A program made the translations under genes and the position numbers. From Phallusia fumigata (lineage: Eukaryota; Chordata; Ascidiacea; Phlebobranchia; Ascidiidae), in the NCBI GenBank assembly GCA_008931825.1, contig QXVZ01024199.1, forward strand, positions 1 to 30,950: a DNA stretch of 30,950 nt, read 5' to 3'. This document shows positions 29,147 through 30,950 of this stretch, piece after piece. Position 1 is the stretch's first letter, and every line of letters begins with the position of its first letter. The notes beneath the pieces were generated by a model. That model worked only from the letters and a program-made list of their open reading frames with translations. It was not told the DNA's origin and did not search any database.

Positions 29147-29233
29147 CCAGGCTTGTAAGAGACGTTGTACCGAATCCATGCCGGAAGTATGCAGCAAGAA
29201 ATATCCAGCTTTGCGGTGGGATTCGAACCCACG
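29147..29233 (-). repeat. tRNA-derived SINE-like repeat, family 1, 5'-truncated copy
   Basis: On the minus strand CGTGGGTTCGAATCCCACCG (29232-29213; perfect T arm and B box) is followed by GCTGGATATTTCTTGC and the body GATTCGGTACAACGTCTC with TTACAAGCCTGGCGTA. The tRNA A-box half is missing. The order of T arm then body matches the copy at 18603-18717, and its body matches the orphan at 18439-18490. Confidence 0.55.
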
Positions 29234-29921
29234 ATAACAACAGTGGAACTTTAGACTGCACATAAATAAGTTGCTTTAACTTAAACTGCTCATTTCTGCA
29301 GTGAATTGACACCACGTCGAAATCGCGACATTTTGTGCTTTCACCGTATTTGAGATTAATAGGAGCTGTTGTTGGTAAAATGATCATGAAATTCAACAAC
29401 AAAACAGTATTGAATGGCGTAAATAAGTTAAAGTAACAAATCTCAAACTTACTTAAATATTTTGCAACGTAGTTTGTGTTTATGATCAAAACAAGAAAAA
29501 TTCTGAACAAGCCCTGGAAAGTTCAAGATCTCGGCTCTTCCTAGTCTGAAGAGCAACCTGGAATCTGGGGGGAAAAGTATTACTATAACTTTCTGAAAAA
29601 AACTGCCTAAAAATAAAAAGCACCCCTTCTCAGTACATGATAGTTTTGTTTTTTATGATCATATATTATGTTTTGAGTAAGTACCAATAGTGTTCTAAAA
29701 ATAAGTAAACAAAATCTAGTTGAGCGGTGTCCAATTGGGGGTTGCACGTTTCGACTCTTCAGGGTGCAAGTTTTGTGTCGTAGTTTTAACATTTTTGTTG
29801 TCAGCATCAACGCAAAAAGTGATGCGATGATGTCACTTACTTACACAGAACGAATCTAGAAGAGCTTATGTATTTTAAACAACATTCACCTCGTTTTCGA
29901 CATTGCACTTTCCACCTTCAC

Positions 29922-30647
29922 TCAATCGCTATCCTCAATCAGTATTGGCTCGGGTTTGATTTCCAAACTTAAATCCAAGTTATCGCCCAACGAAACCGGT
30001 TCCTCGCTAAACTTTCGTCTTTTCACGATCATTTCCCCGTATTCCGACTTTGAAACTCTCGCTACACGTGGTGATCGTTTCGCAGAGTTCGTAGATGTCC
30101 CAGGATTTTCGGTTTCAATGAACTTACTCGGCGAGAGAGCTCGCTTGTACACGTCATCGTTTTGTTTGTCGCTGTTCACCGGCATTAGAAGCTGCACAGT
30201 TGTGTGCGCGAGAATCTCCGATTGAGGACCAGGGATTATGTAGCTGATGGTTCGGTATGGGGTGAAATGGAAGTCTTCCCTGCGAACAGAATATGTTTGG
30301 ATTGCCGTTTCTGATGATGACAACAGCGTTTGAAACGTAGAGAGTGTTTCACACACAAGTACTGACTTGTATCTTCTTACAAGGACTCTTTAAAACCGTG
30401 AATTATGTACCTATATTCAAATCAATTTTGTGCCTTGATTTTGTCATTCATTTAAATGGTACCAGCACAACATCGCGTCATACCGGAGATATTCCTTGCT
30501 CAACATGTGAACGATCAGCCGTTGAACCTGCTCAGTATCCATGTTCTTCAGCGCTTCAGAGTCGGTTTTGTTCTTTCCCCTTCCAGCAGCGCAGTCGACC
30601 AACTTCAGCCCTGTCAGCCTGTTTCCATCGCCCTTCGCTTCGCATGA
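29922..30647 (-). CDS. RECQL: RECQL (RecQ1) ATP-dependent DNA helicase, last two exons only (3' partial)
   Basis: RecQ helicases unwind forked and recombination DNA 3' to 5' in the nucleus; the helicase core and zinc domain lie beyond the right edge. Visible exons: 30647-30484 and 30279-29922 (stop TGA 29924-29922), joined at CG|G. The 173 residues begin in the C-terminal winged-helix part of the RQC region: LTGLKLVDCAAGRGK (RecQ1 LTPLKLIDSWMGKG), VQRLIVHMLSKEYLR and REDFHFTPYRTISYIIPGP. The last is the RecQ1-specific block that in vertebrates reads KED..FTAYATISYLKIGP. A poorly conserved tail of about 90 residues follows, with basic VKRRK (possible nuclear signal) and IKPE (sumoylation-type consensus) near the end. 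The upstream exon's acceptor (GTGCAG) is inferred and less certain. Confidence 0.87.
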
Positions 30648-30950
30648 CTGCACAGTGTGCAGCAGAGCGCGACACGGCACTGTGACGTCACGGATTTTTG
30701 CCGCTAAAAATTTGAAGATATTTTGGCGTTGTTGATTTGCGCATATTTTAGCATTGATATTTTCTAAAACTCTGGAATAATAATTGCACTAAGAGAGCAT
30801 GAGACAAAATAAAAGACATGCAGAAAATGTAATCACACCAACACGGTGGTTCTTGTGACAAAGTAGCAGGCGGATTATTAGCTGAAAATAGTTGTTTTAT
30901 ATTTAATATAGAAGAACTGACAAAATTGATAAATTAAGTTTTGGTAAATT
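30648..30950 (-). other. RECQL intron, edge of window
   Basis: Upstream (minus sense) of the penultimate RECQL exon no reading frame resembling the zinc-binding or helicase domains is present, so this is presumably intron. I see nothing else in it. Confidence 0.5.

Larger units (their letters stand above)
28612..29921. other. Region between the convergent rhodanese and RECQL genes, no gene recognised
   Basis: Both genes end into this 1.3-kb stretch, so it holds two 3' UTRs. It also contains the 54-bp duplication around N 28702 and one family-1 repeat copy at about 29147-29233. No clear AATAAA lies soon after either stop codon. The remaining reading frames show nothing recognisable. Confidence 0.4.

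Noticed and set aside
29212-29233. tRNA gene on the minus strand
   Set aside because: Perfect T arm, but nothing tRNA-like upstream of it. Kept as a truncated SINE-like copy.

Overview
The window reads as nuclear DNA of an invertebrate chordate, most likely a solitary ascidian close to Ciona. The reasons are: AT-rich, compact, intron-bearing genes whose proteins resemble vertebrate orthologues; several genes whose ATG lies only 7-29 nt behind an AG acceptor, as expected for spliced-leader trans-splicing; tRNA-derived repeats and small hAT-type elements; and allelic differences large enough to have confused assembly. The species is an inference; the gene identities come from exon-by-exon translation with matching GT/AG sites and phases. 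LAYOUT. 1-800: intergenic DNA holding a 338-bp non-autonomous hAT element. 814-2301 (-): complete 4-exon COX5A. 3117-5329 (+): 8-exon DUF3105 membrane protein (TP53I13-like), head-to-head with COX5A, followed by a probable long 3' UTR with a second small hAT element. 8768-22514 (-): a 12-exon SLC13 sodium/carboxylate (or sulfate) symporter of 592 aa that fills the centre of the window. Its introns carry two tRNA-derived repeat families, a 5.8S rRNA-like fragment, a 27-bp minisatellite and a 5'-truncated LINE. 24956-25324 (-): single-exon SH3BGRL. 27009-28611 (+): 4-exon rhodanese-domain protein. 29922-30647 (-): last two exons of RECQL; the rest of that gene lies beyond the right edge. ASSEMBLY. 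There are six single N bases (5781, 9591, 10680, 16402, 20383, 28702). At each one the sequence after the N repeats the sequence just before it (54 bp to 1.56 kb; 0 to about 3% divergent). They look like unmerged contig ends or haplotypes, not biological duplications. They duplicate SLC13 exons 6, 7, 11 and 12, part of exon 5, and 115 bp inside exon 2. MOST NOTABLE. (1) In SLC13 intron 7 a 27-bp minisatellite has a unit that contains the last codons of exon 7 plus its splice donor. The period is a multiple of three, the array is open in the exon's frame, and a LINE has inserted into it. (2) The same transporter has lost the canonical Ser-Asn-Thr in its first substrate/sodium clamp motif (it reads Ser-Thr-Thr), and the second motif is also altered. 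The genes do not form an operon or a shared pathway; COX5A/TP53I13-like may share a bidirectional promoter.
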